Part shown: piece by piece, positions 40,828 to 48,475 of the stretch
Numbering within the stretch: position 1 is the stretch's first letter
Layout of the letters: each line of letters starts with the position of its first letter
Source of the DNA: JACVRW01 sp963728495
Lineage (GTDB): Bacteria > Actinomycetota > Thermoleophilia > Solirubrobacterales > Thermoleophilaceae
Assembly: GCA_963728495.1 (NCBI GenBank)
Contig: CAVSKI010000003.1
Span: 124,001 to 188,000 of the forward strand
Direction: 5' to 3'
Length of the DNA stretch: 64,000 nucleotides
The notes under the pieces: model-generated
Seen by the model: the letters and a program-made list of their open reading frames with translations, nothing else
Databases searched by the model: none
What the model was told of the DNA's origin: nothing
Translations under genes and position numbers: made by a program

Positions 40828-41790
40828 TCAGCCCACCTCGATCGCGGGGGATTCGAGCGCCTCCACGCGGACCTCCGACAGCACCCTGCCGACGTCTCGC
40901 TGGTCGAGCCGTCCGGCCCCGAAGTGCTGGGTCGACTCGGCCCCGCAGGCGACCGCGAAACGCAGGCAGCTCTCCGCGTCGCGCCCGCCGTAGCGGGCGG
41001 CCACGAAGCCGGCCAGGAAGGCATCGCCGGAGCCCACGGAGGAGACCGGCTCGAGCGGTTCGAGCGTTGCCCGGTAGAGATGCCGATCGGCGCCTTCGCC
41101 CAACACGGCCAGACAGCCGTCGTCCAGGGTCATGATGCCCTCACGGGCACCCATCTCGACCATCTCGCCCAGCGCGCGCCGGCGGTCGTCCTCGTCGGAG
41201 AACTCATGGCCCACGAGACCCTCGGCCTCGATCTCGTTCGGACTCACCACGTCGGGGGCCTTGCGCGTGGCCATGAGCAGCGGCTCGCCCTCCGAGTCGA
41301 TCACCGTGGTCACTCCGAGCCGGCGCATCTCCTCGATCAGGCGGCCATAGAGATCTGCGTCGACGCCGCGAGGCAGGCTGCCGGCGAAAACGCATACGGC
41401 GGCGCCCTTGGCCAGATAGAGCAGCTTGTCGACGAACAGCTCGAGCTCCCCGGCGGAGACCTGCGGGCCACGCTCGTTGATCTCGGTCTGCTCGCCGCTC
41501 GTGGGGTCGACGACCGCGGTCGAGGTGCGCGACTCCTCGCGGATGCGCACGAAGTCGTTGAGGATGCCCTCCTCGGTCAGGTGCTCGACGATGCGCGTGC
41601 CGGTGGGGCCCCCGGCGACTCCGGTGGCGATCACAGGCTGGCCGAGGGCGCGCAGCGCGCGGGCCACGTTCACGCCCTTGCCGCCCGCCATCGCGGTCTG
41701 CTCGACCGCGCGATGGCGGCGGCCCAGGCGGAAGTTCGGGACCGCCAGGGTCTTGTCTATCGCAGCGTTGAGGGTGACGGTGATGATCAT
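40828..41790 (-). CDS. pfkB: PfkB-family hexose-phosphate kinase (1-phosphofructokinase-like)
   Basis: The 320-residue protein has both PfkB signatures: the N-terminal AMAGGKGVNVARALRALGQP and the C-terminal PVSSVGSGDAFLAGFVAARY (catalytic Asp in GSGDAF). The opening MIITVTLNAAIDKTLAVPNF is that of the 1-phosphofructokinase/tagatose-6-phosphate kinase group. There is no PTS fructose permease next to it. It overlaps the D,D-carboxypeptidase stop by 4 bp, an odd pairing of sugar kinase with wall enzymes. Confidence 0.9.
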   Translation of the reverse strand: MIITVTLNAAIDKTLAVPNFRLGRRHRAVEQTAMAGGKGVNVARALRALGQPVIATGVAGGPTGTRIVEHLTEEGILNDFVRIREESRTSTAVVDPTSGEQTEINERGPQVSAGELELFVDKLLYLAKGAAVCVFAGSLPRGVDADLYGRLIEEMRRLGVTTVIDSEGEPLLMATRKAPDVVSPNEIEAEGLVGHEFSDEDDRRRALGEMVEMGAREGIMTLDDGCLAVLGEGADRHLYRATLEPLEPVSSVGSGDAFLAGFVAARYGGRDAESCLRFAVACGAESTQHFGAGRLDQRDVGRVLSEVRVEALESPAIEVG

Positions 41791-43013
41791 CTCTTCACAA
41801 GTCTGAGACGCACTCGCATCCGCATGAGCAAGAGCACTGCGCCGAGCAGGAGGACCAAGGCGAATAGAAGTGTCAACGGAACCCCCACCTTCGAGACGAG
41901 CACCCTCAGGGTACCGGCTTCCGGCACCTCGTCCTCGGTTACGAGCGCCACGCGACGCACTCGCTCGCCGTCAACGAGCACGCTGACGCTGCCGACCCGC
42001 TCTCCACGCGGGAGAGGCCCCTCGAGCTCCTCCGGCGCATCCACGCGGCGGCGCACCTTCTGGCCGTCGCGCAGGGTCACGACCGCGCTGCGCGCGGGCA
42101 CCAGCTGCGCCTTGTGATCGCGGTACTCGATCGCCGAGCGCGCCATCACGCGCCGCGAATCGATCACCCGGACGCGCTGGAATCGACCGAGGCCCCAGCG
42201 CAGCAGGGCCAGCGTGTCGGCGTCGCGAGCGGGCTCACTCGGTTCTCCCATCACAACCGAGATGACCCTGCCGCCGGCGCGGCTTTCCGCGGCGCCGATG
42301 AGAACGTAACCGGCCTGCAGCGTGTGCCCGGTCTTCACCCCGCTCACGAACGGATAGGCGGCGATGAGCGTGTTGCGATTGTCGATCACCCGCGGCCGGG
42401 CACCCGATTCGAGCTCCGCCAGCGGCATGTCGACTGTGCGTGCGAAACGCGGCCGCCGCATCAGCTCGAGCGCCAGCCGGGACAGGTCGCTCGCGGTCGA
42501 GTAGTTGAGCGGATCGTCGAATCCGATCGGGTTCGCGTAGCTCGTATCGTCGAGGCCCAGCTCCTCGGCTCGCGCGTTCATGGCGGCCACGAAGCCTTCG
42601 CGCGTGCCCGAGATCCCCTCGGCCAGGGTGACCGCTGCATCGTTGGCGCTCTCGAGCAGCAACGCCTCGAACAGGTCCTTCACGGTCATCTGCTCGCCCG
42701 GGCGCAGGCCGATCTGCGACTCGACCGGCGCGGCCGCGTAGTCGGCGGCGGTGAAGACCGTCTTGGGACGGGCGTTCTCCAGCGTGAGCAGCGCGGTCAT
42801 CAGCTTGGTGGTGCTGGCGATCTGGCGTCGCTGCCCGGCCTGTTTGGCGAACATGACCTCGCCGTCGCGGGCGTCGATCACGATCGCCGTCTGAGCATTG
42901 GGCACGGCGGGCGGTCGCTCCGCGGCCGGCGCTGCGGACACGGGCAGTCCAAGCGCAACCAGGGTCAGCGCTGCAACGAGGGCGCGAACACCACAGGCGC
43001 GCTTGATCTTCAC
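41787..43013 (-). CDS. D-alanyl-D-alanine carboxypeptidase, S11 family
   Basis: The 408-residue protein is a low-molecular-weight penicillin-binding protein that trims the terminal D-Ala of peptidoglycan stems. It has a signal peptide (about 1-30). The active-site motifs are STTK (Ser67, Lys70), SAN (Ser122) and KTG (227-229). A C-terminal beta domain and then a membrane anchor (about 375-398, LLFALVLLLGAVLLL) with a basic tail RMRVRLRLVKR follow. The GTG at 43011-43013 overlaps the LysM gene's stop (GTGA). Confidence 0.94.
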   Translation of the reverse strand: MKIKRACGVRALVAALTLVALGLPVSAAPAAERPPAVPNAQTAIVIDARDGEVMFAKQAGQRRQIASTTKLMTALLTLENARPKTVFTAADYAAAPVESQIGLRPGEQMTVKDLFEALLLESANDAAVTLAEGISGTREGFVAAMNARAEELGLDDTSYANPIGFDDPLNYSTASDLSRLALELMRRPRFARTVDMPLAELESGARPRVIDNRNTLIAAYPFVSGVKTGHTLQAGYVLIGAAESRAGGRVISVVMGEPSEPARDADTLALLRWGLGRFQRVRVIDSRRVMARSAIEYRDHKAQLVPARSAVVTLRDGQKVRRRVDAPEELEGPLPRGERVGSVSVLVDGERVRRVALVTEDEVPEAGTLRVLVSKVGVPLTLLFALVLLLGAVLLLMRMRVRLRLVKR

Positions 43014-43351
43014 TCGCGCAGCTTGACTCTTTGGCCGACGATCAGGTTCTGCGGGTCGAGCTCGGGGTTGAAGTCCTGCAGGCGCTCGACCGGAACGCCG
43101 GTCTTCTCGGCTATCAGACCGAGGGTGTCGTTGAGCTTGACTCGGTAGATGCGACGCCGGGTGCGGCGCTGGCTGTCCTCCGGGGTGGTGCGTTCGCCCG
43201 CCTCTGTGGCGGTGCGCGCCTTGGAGTCGTTGTCCTTCTCGTCGTCGCTGGAATTGGTGATGGCCACGGCCAGCGCCACGCCGCACGCCACCAGCGCCAG
43301 CGGGGCGACAACTCTTGCGGTGTTGCGTCGGATTCGGTTGAAATCGGCCAT
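43010..43351 (-). CDS. Membrane-anchored LysM-domain protein
   Basis: The 113-residue protein has a cytoplasmic RRNTAR stretch, one transmembrane helix (about 14-32, VVAPLALVACGVALAVAIT), a charged linker, and a C-terminal LysM domain (about 70-113) reading IYRVKLNDTLGLIAEKTGVP then LDPQNLIVGQRVKLRE. LysM binds the glycan of peptidoglycan. Co-translation with the D,D-carboxypeptidase suggests it helps place that enzyme at the wall (inference). Confidence 0.9.
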   Translation of the reverse strand: MADFNRIRRNTARVVAPLALVACGVALAVAITNSSDDEKDNDSKARTATEAGERTTPEDSQRRTRRRIYRVKLNDTLGLIAEKTGVPVERLQDFNPELDPQNLIVGQRVKLRE

Positions 43352-43444
43352 CGGCGTCCCCCAAACGGACGCCGGGAACCTTAGTCCGCGGGCAGGACTG
43401 CGAGAGCTTGCGGGCCGAGGCGTGCAGGTCGGCTCACCGGCGCC

Positions 43445-44368
43445 TTAGAGGTTCCAGGCGGTGCCACGAAGCTCCTCGGCGGCCGCTGCGGCGGCGGCGG
43501 CCGGGTCGCCGCCCCCCTGCGCGTACGCGTTGACGATCGAGCGCGAGGCGGTTATCAGGCCGGCAGCCGGATGAGGGGCAAAAGCGGCGCCGAGCTCCTC
43601 GACCCGCCCGCCCTGGGCGCCCACCCCCGGCAGCAGGAAGACAGCCCGCGGCATCAGCTCACGCAGGCGGGCGAGCAGGGCCGGCTGGGTCGCGCCGGCC
43701 ACCGCCCCCACCAGCGACAGGCCACAATCGCCGACGTGCCCGGCTCCCATCTGCGCCACCAGCGCGGCGAGCCGCTCGTGCAGAGGCGGGACTCCTTGGT
43801 CCTGTAGATCGGCCGCGCCCGGATTGGAGGTCCGCACGAGCAGGAAGCAGCCGGCGCCCGCGGCCGCCGCCGCATCCACCAGCGGCTCGACCGAGTCGCG
43901 CCCCAACAGAGGGTTGGCGGTGAACGCGTCCGCTCCGAGACCCGCAACCGCTCCGAAGGGCCCGGGCGTCTCGCCGACCAGCGACTGGGCGTACGCGCCG
44001 GCGGTCACCGGAACGTCCCCTCGCTTGCCGTCGGCGAGCACGAGCAGGCCGTACTCGCGGGCTGCGTCGGCGCTTAGCTCGAGAGCTTCCCAGCCCGGAG
44101 CGCCGAGCCGCTCAAAGCAGGCGAGCTGGAGCTTTACCGCCACACAGGCCGGCCCAGCAGCCGCGATAACCGCCCGGCAGTGGGCGGCGACCGCCTCGGC
44201 CGTGAGCTCACGACCGAGGCGGCTGTCCCCGTGGAAAGGCTCGACCGCCTCGGGCCCCTGCGGCCAGAGTGCGGCCGGATCGGGATCCAGCCCCAGCACG
44301 ACACGACTGCGGCGCTCCTCGACGAGCGCCGCCAGCCGGTCGCAGAAGTGTCGCGTCCCCCCGGACAA
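43445..44368 (-). CDS. pyrF: Orotidine-5'-phosphate decarboxylase, type 2
   Basis: The 307-residue enzyme decarboxylates OMP to UMP. It is the longer type 2 form common in actinobacteria: RSRVVLGLDPDPAALWP, VAVKLQLACFERLGAPGWEA, the catalytic LLVLADGKRGDVPVTAGAYA (Lys-Asp network) and PRAVFLLPGVGAQGGRVEEL. Alanine runs near the C-terminus are typical of GC-rich genomes. The start is TTG 44368; no pyrimidine genes are adjacent, but hup lies 27 bp upstream, possibly one transcript. Confidence 0.94.
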   Translation of the reverse strand: MSGGTRHFCDRLAALVEERRSRVVLGLDPDPAALWPQGPEAVEPFHGDSRLGRELTAEAVAAHCRAVIAAAGPACVAVKLQLACFERLGAPGWEALELSADAAREYGLLVLADGKRGDVPVTAGAYAQSLVGETPGPFGAVAGLGADAFTANPLLGRDSVEPLVDAAAAAGAGCFLLVRTSNPGAADLQDQGVPPLHERLAALVAQMGAGHVGDCGLSLVGAVAGATQPALLARLRELMPRAVFLLPGVGAQGGRVEELGAAFAPHPAAGLITASRSIVNAYAQGGGDPAAAAAAAAEELRGTAWNL

Positions 44369-44395
44369 GGAACCCGACCGTTTGCCTAGTGCCGT

Positions 44396-44674
44396 CTAGC
44401 CGGTCTTCACAGACTTCTTCAGGCCGGAACCGGCGCTGAAGCGCGGCACCTTGCTGGCCGCGATCTGGATCTTCTCGCCGGTCTGTGGGTTGACACCTTC
44501 GCGGGCGCTGCGGTCGGCCACCGAGAACTTGCCGAAACCGGTGAAGCTCACCTCGCCACCGCGACTCAGAACCTCCTCGATCGTGTCAAGGACTGCGCTG
44601 ACCGCGTTGTCCGCCTCACCTTTGCCCAGGCCCGAGCGGTCGGCCACTCGGTCCACGAACTCGGACTTAGTCAC
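44396..44674 (-). CDS. hup: HU-type nucleoid DNA-binding protein
   Basis: The 92-residue protein is a full HU: MTKSEFVDRVADRSGLGKGE, VLDTIEEVLSRGGEVSFTGF, the arm region GKFSVADRSAREGVNPQTGE and KVPRFSAGSGLKKSVK. It has no lysine-rich C-terminal tail like those of mycobacterial HupB. GGAGGAG stands six bases before its GTG start. HU dimers bend and compact DNA. Confidence 0.97.
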   Translation of the reverse strand: MTKSEFVDRVADRSGLGKGEADNAVSAVLDTIEEVLSRGGEVSFTGFGKFSVADRSAREGVNPQTGEKIQIAASKVPRFSAGSGLKKSVKTG

Positions 44675-44805
44675 AGGATCTCCTCCTTACCGGGGGTATG
44701 GGACAGCGCGAAGGTAACAAGCACCGCGGACGACAGACCCCGGATTTCCCCATTCCAAGCGGAACAATGCGCACCTTCGGGCGCTTTTCGGGGCCTCTTG
44801 AGGGC

Positions 44806-46152
44806 TCAGGAGCCCGAAATCGACATCTCGGCGATGAGCACCGGCGGGGCCTTGACGCTGCCCCCGAATGGCACCCAGCGGGCTTCTGAGCCCAGCGAGC
44901 GGACCGCCTGCAGCATCGAGACGAGATCACTCGCGATCGTCAGCTCGCGCACGGGTGCGCCTGCCTCGCCATTCTCGATCAGCCTTCCGGAGGCTCCGAC
45001 CGAGAAGGTGCCGGACACCGGGTTGACCCCCGAGTGCAGCCCGGCCACGTCGGTCACGTAGAGGCCGTCGCCGGCCTCGCGAAAGAGGGCGTCGAGGTCC
45101 GCGGCGCCCGGCTGGAGGGTCAGATTCGTGGTTCCCACCGAGGGCGGCGAGCGGTACGAGCCGCGGCTCGCGTTGCCGGTGGTCCTCCGGCCCGCCTTAC
45201 GCGCGGTGCGGGCGTCGAAGAGAAAGCTGAGCAGCCGCCCGTCCTCGATCAGCGGGGTACGGCGGGTGGGTGACCCCTCGCCATCGAACGGGCTGCTGGA
45301 CGGGCCGCCGGAATCGGTGGCGTCGTCGGCGAGCGCGAGCACCGGGGCGGCGATCTCGTCGCCCTCGCGACCGGCGAACAGGGAGCGGCCGCGCTGCACC
45401 GCGTCGGCCGACAGCATCGAGCCGATGAAACCGATGAAGGACGCCGCCACGAACGCGTCGAGCACCACCGGGCAGCGGCGGCTCTGGGGCTGGCGGGCAC
45501 CCACGAGCGCCAGCGCTCGCTCCGCCGCCTCGGCGCCGATCGCCTCCGGATCCAGAGCGCCCGGGTCACGTCCGAGGCCGACCCCCAGGCCGGTCATCAG
45601 ATCGCTTCCGGCTCCGGCGAACGCCGAGGCGTACGCCCACGCCTGGGTGGCCTCGTAGCCGGCCGAGAAACCGCTCGAGTTGGCGAGGGCGACGCTGCCT
45701 TCGGCGTCGGAGTACACGGCGTTCTCGACCTGAGTGACCCCCGGCCGCTCGCGAGCGGCCCGCTCGACCGCCAGCGCCAGATCGACCTTGCGCCCCGTCG
45801 ACCAGTCGCTCAGCGCGGCTGACGCCAGCCCCTCGACGGGGGTGGTCCCGAACTCGCCCGGCAGGCCGCCGTGCTCGTCGGGATCGGCCACCTCGGCGGC
45901 CTCCCGCGCGGCGGCAGCCGTTTCGCGCACCGCGCCCTCAGCCAGATCGGTGCCGTAGGCATAACCGGCGCGGTCGCCCACGAAGGCGCGTATGCCCACA
46001 CCGCGGCCGCCGGCGTCGCTGAGGCTCTCGACCTCGCCGTCGTAGACACGGATGCGCCGGCTCGTGCCCTGCTCGGCCCACGCCTCGGCGTCCGACGCTC
46101 CGGCTCCGAGCGCCGCCTCCACAGCCTGGCGCGCGACGTCCTCGAGGCTCAC
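44806..46152 (-). CDS. pmbA: TldE/PmbA-family protein, partner of TldD
   Basis: The 448-residue protein is TldE/PmbA, which forms a heterodimeric metalloprotease with TldD but has itself lost the HExxxH site. Family features are RRIRVYDGEVESLSDAGGRG, VGIRAFVGDRAGYAYGTDLA, CPVVLDAFVAASFIGFIGSM, LIEDGRLLSFLFDARTARKA and GLHSGVNPVSGTFSVGASGR, ending with AEMSISGS. The complex matures ribosomal peptides or cleaves unfolded peptides. The start overlaps the TldD stop. A short hairpin covers its stop codon (44802-44815). Confidence 0.94.
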   Translation of the reverse strand: MSLEDVARQAVEAALGAGASDAEAWAEQGTSRRIRVYDGEVESLSDAGGRGVGIRAFVGDRAGYAYGTDLAEGAVRETAAAAREAAEVADPDEHGGLPGEFGTTPVEGLASAALSDWSTGRKVDLALAVERAARERPGVTQVENAVYSDAEGSVALANSSGFSAGYEATQAWAYASAFAGAGSDLMTGLGVGLGRDPGALDPEAIGAEAAERALALVGARQPQSRRCPVVLDAFVAASFIGFIGSMLSADAVQRGRSLFAGREGDEIAAPVLALADDATDSGGPSSSPFDGEGSPTRRTPLIEDGRLLSFLFDARTARKAGRRTTGNASRGSYRSPPSVGTTNLTLQPGAADLDALFREAGDGLYVTDVAGLHSGVNPVSGTFSVGASGRLIENGEAGAPVRELTIASDLVSMLQAVRSLGSEARWVPFGGSVKAPPVLIAEMSISGS

Positions 46153-47534
46153 GATGCGGTGCCTCCGACGGTGAGCTCGCGGATGCGCACGTGCGGCTGG
46201 CCCACGCCGGCGGGTACCGACTGGCCGGCCTTGCCGCAGTACCCGGTGGCGATCTCGAGGTCGGCGGCGATGCCGTCAATGGCCGCCAGGGCCTCCAGGC
46301 CGTTGCCCACGAGAGTGGCGCCGCGGACAGGCGCGGTCACGCTTCCCGCCTCGATCAGGTAGCCCTCGGACACGCCGAACACGAAGTCGCCGGTGGCAGG
46401 CTCCACCTGGCCGCCTCCGAACGAGACGGCGTAGAGACCTCGCTCGACATCGCCGATCAGATCCTCCGGCGTGGCGTCGCCCGGAGCGAAGTACGTGTTG
46501 GTCATGCGCGGCACCGGCAGGTGGCGAAAGGACTCGCGCCGGCCATTGCCGGTCGACTCCACGCCGTCTTTGCGCGCCCTCAACACGTCGTAGAGGTAGG
46601 ACACGAGCCGGCCGTTCTCGATGATCGTCGTGCGGCGCGTGGGCGTGCCCTCGTCGTCGATGCCGTCACTGCCCCAGTCGCCCGGGCGCAGCCCGTCGTC
46701 GTAGGCGGTCACGAGTGGCTCGGCCAGCTCATCGCCCAGGCGCCCGGCGTAGACGCTCGCCTGCTTTTGGACCGCATCGGCCTCCAGGCCGTGGCCCACG
46801 GCTTCGTGGAGCAACACGCCGCCGAAGCCGTTGCCCACCACCACCGGCAGGCGCCCGGTGGGGGCGTCGACGGCTTCGAGCAGGGTGAGAGCGCGCTGGG
46901 CGGCCTTCTCGGCCACCTCCTCCGGGGCGGCCTCGATCAGCTCCCATCCGGCGTGGCCGCCGCGCGTGTCGGTGCCGGTCTCCACGCGGCCGTCTCGGCG
47001 TGCCACCACCTGCGCGCTCAGTCGCACGCGGGTGCGGTCGTCGGAGGCGGCGCGGCCGAGCGAGTTGTAGACCTCGACCTGACGCCGCGACTCGGCGTAG
47101 CCGATGCGCGCCTGACTCACCTCGGAGCCGGCGTCGCGTGCGCGTTCGTCGCAGGCCCGCAGCAGGTCGGCCTTGCGCGCCGCGGCCACCTCCTCGGGGC
47201 GAATCTCGATGGCGTGCCCGCCGGCGCGTTCTGCCGCGGACAGGGCCGCGGGCTCGCTCGCCTCGCCCCGCAGCCCCTCGGCCACCGAGGCGGCCACGCG
47301 CAGCAGGTCCTCCTCCGCCAGCCCGTCGACGTGGCCGTAGTAGCTCGAGTCGCCGTGGACCACGCGCACACACGCCCCTCGCTCGCGACCCCCCTGGGGC
47401 CGCTCCACGCGACGGTCGTCGATCGACACCCCGAAGCCGTGGCGCGCCTCGGCGTAGAGCTCGGCGAAGTCGCCGCCGCGCGCCAGGGCCCGAGCGAGCA
47501 CCCGCTCGGCCAGCGCCGGCTCGACGAGGCTCAC
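46149..47534 (-). CDS. tldD: TldD metalloprotease subunit
   Basis: The 461-residue protein is the catalytic subunit of TldD/TldE. The zinc motif HEAVGH (HExxxH, about 243-248) follows GNGFGGVLL, and the third ligand Cys is in TGYCGKAG near the C-terminus. Other blocks are DDEGTPTRRTTIIENGRLVS, MTNTYFAPGD and GLYAVSFGGGQVEPATGDFV. The pair processes microcin B17-type peptides in E. coli; the native role in actinobacteria is unknown. It overlaps the 74-residue protein upstream by 4 bp. Confidence 0.95.
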   Translation of the reverse strand: MSLVEPALAERVLARALARGGDFAELYAEARHGFGVSIDDRRVERPQGGRERGACVRVVHGDSSYYGHVDGLAEEDLLRVAASVAEGLRGEASEPAALSAAERAGGHAIEIRPEEVAAARKADLLRACDERARDAGSEVSQARIGYAESRRQVEVYNSLGRAASDDRTRVRLSAQVVARRDGRVETGTDTRGGHAGWELIEAAPEEVAEKAAQRALTLLEAVDAPTGRLPVVVGNGFGGVLLHEAVGHGLEADAVQKQASVYAGRLGDELAEPLVTAYDDGLRPGDWGSDGIDDEGTPTRRTTIIENGRLVSYLYDVLRARKDGVESTGNGRRESFRHLPVPRMTNTYFAPGDATPEDLIGDVERGLYAVSFGGGQVEPATGDFVFGVSEGYLIEAGSVTAPVRGATLVGNGLEALAAIDGIAADLEIATGYCGKAGQSVPAGVGQPHVRIRELTVGGTAS

Positions 47535-47755
47535 GCCGCGTCCCCGGCCGCATCGACCAGCGCGAGCATCTGCTCCGCGGTCTCGAGCAGGCTCTCGTAC
47601 CCGCGCCCGTCGGGCTGCACCAGGCGCGCGTAGCCGGTCTCGTCGTACACCAGCAGGCGCGGCTCGCGCTCGCGCTGCATACGCCGCATCGTGGCGGCGA
47701 AACCCTCGGCCAGGGTGGCGGCACGGCCGATCGGGCCCTTGCGCTTCTCCTTCAT
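47531..47755 (-). CDS. Small protein of unknown function coupled to tldD
   Basis: The 74-residue protein reads MKEKRKGPIGRAATLAEGFA, ATMRRMQREREPRLLVYDET and GYARLVQPDGRGYESLLETA, then a helical end. It looks soluble, with a basic N-terminus and one small beta-alpha unit. I recognise no family. It overlaps both neighbours by 4 bp (roadblock protein upstream, tldD downstream). Being small and directly before TldD/TldE, it could be a substrate or adaptor for them, but nothing in the sequence proves this. Confidence 0.65.
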   Translation of the reverse strand: MKEKRKGPIGRAATLAEGFAATMRRMQREREPRLLVYDETGYARLVQPDGRGYESLLETAEQMLALVDAAGDAA

Positions 47756-48228
47756 CCCTCGCGTTCCGGTCCCAGTTCGGGAATCGGCGACTCGCCGGCC
47801 GCCGCCTCTTCGCTCGCGGGCCCGGATGCGGCCGTCTCGCCCGCGGCGGTGGAGCGGCGGATCGGGCGCCCTTCCTGCAGCTCGCCGAGCACCGCGCGCA
47901 GGTCCATCAGCGTCAGCGAGGACAGCGCCGTGCGCCGGGCGACCGCGGCCAGCGTCCAGCGCGGGGTGCGCGACGCGAAGATCGCCCCGCCGTCGATCTG
48001 CACCTCCACCTGCTCGGGCGGCCCGCCGGGCAGGTCGCGATGCGCCCGGTCGACCGATTCGAAGAGCTGGCGTGCCAGCTCGGCCAGTTGGCGCGAGTCT
48101 TCCTTCGGGACCCCGTGAAACGCCGCGAGAGCGCCCGCCGCGTCGAGCAGCACCGCCGCTCGCACCTCCGTCGACAGCTCGCAGAGGCGCTCGGCCGTGT
48201 GGCCGGGCGTAAGCGTTGCGCTGCTCAC
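47752..48228 (-). CDS. Roadblock/LC7-like protein
   Basis: The 158-residue protein begins MSSATLTPGHTAERLCELST and EVRAAVLLDAAGALAAFHGV, then LAELARQLFESVDRAHRDLP, VEVQIDGGAIFASRTPRWTL, AAVARRTALSSLTLMDLRAV. This is the Roadblock/LC7 (MglB-like) pattern, which usually regulates Ras-like GTPases by dimerising. No MglA-like GTPase is nearby. The C-terminal tail (about 115-158) is Ala/Glu/Pro-rich and disordered. GTG 48226-48228 overlaps the stop of the small membrane gene. Confidence 0.75.
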   Translation of the reverse strand: MSSATLTPGHTAERLCELSTEVRAAVLLDAAGALAAFHGVPKEDSRQLAELARQLFESVDRAHRDLPGGPPEQVEVQIDGGAIFASRTPRWTLAAVARRTALSSLTLMDLRAVLGELQEGRPIRRSTAAGETAASGPASEEAAAGESPIPELGPEREG

Positions 48229-48368
48229 TGGAGGAGGTTGACCGCGGCGGCCGCGCCCACCGCGAGCAGGACTCCGGAGTAGCCGAAGTAGCCGTTGAGG
48301 AGCAGCAGCAGCGCCGCGAGCAGGCAGATCGCGACCGTCACGACCCACGAGATCCGGGAGAGAGGCAC
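48225..48368 (-). CDS. Very small membrane protein
   Basis: From GTG 48366-48368 the product is 47 residues: MPLSRISWVVTVAICLLAAL then LLLLNGYFGYSGVLLAVGAA and AAVNLLQ, two hydrophobic segments with a short turn. The frame is open upstream through the tandem repeats at 48387-48470, but that part would be repeat-encoded and is not credible protein. GAGGGT just before the GTG is a weak ribosome site. The stop overlaps the roadblock gene. Confidence 0.55.
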   Translation of the reverse strand: MPLSRISWVVTVAICLLAALLLLLNGYFGYSGVLLAVGAAAAVNLLQ

Positions 48369-48386
48369 ACCCTCATTGTGACTACC

Positions 48387-48470
48387 ATCGCTCCGGTCCG
48401 GGCCAAGCCCGGCCCCTCGCGCGAGACGACGATCGCTCCGGTCCGGGCCAAGCCCGGCCCCTCGCGCGAG
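48387..48470. repeat. Two-copy 45-bp tandem repeat with palindromic core
   Basis: A 39-bp unit occurs exactly twice, at 48387-48425 and 48432-48470, with 6 bp between. Each contains CCGGGCCAAGCCCGG, able to form a hairpin with CCGGGC and GCCCGG arms. The pair starts 6 bases past the CDF transporter stop on the reverse strand. Likely roles are terminator or mRNA-end protection in the style of REP elements. Confidence 0.8.
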
Positions 48471-48475
48471 GCGGC

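Noticed and set aside
48387..48470. CRISPR array
   Set aside because: Only two copies with a 6-bp gap and no cas genes.
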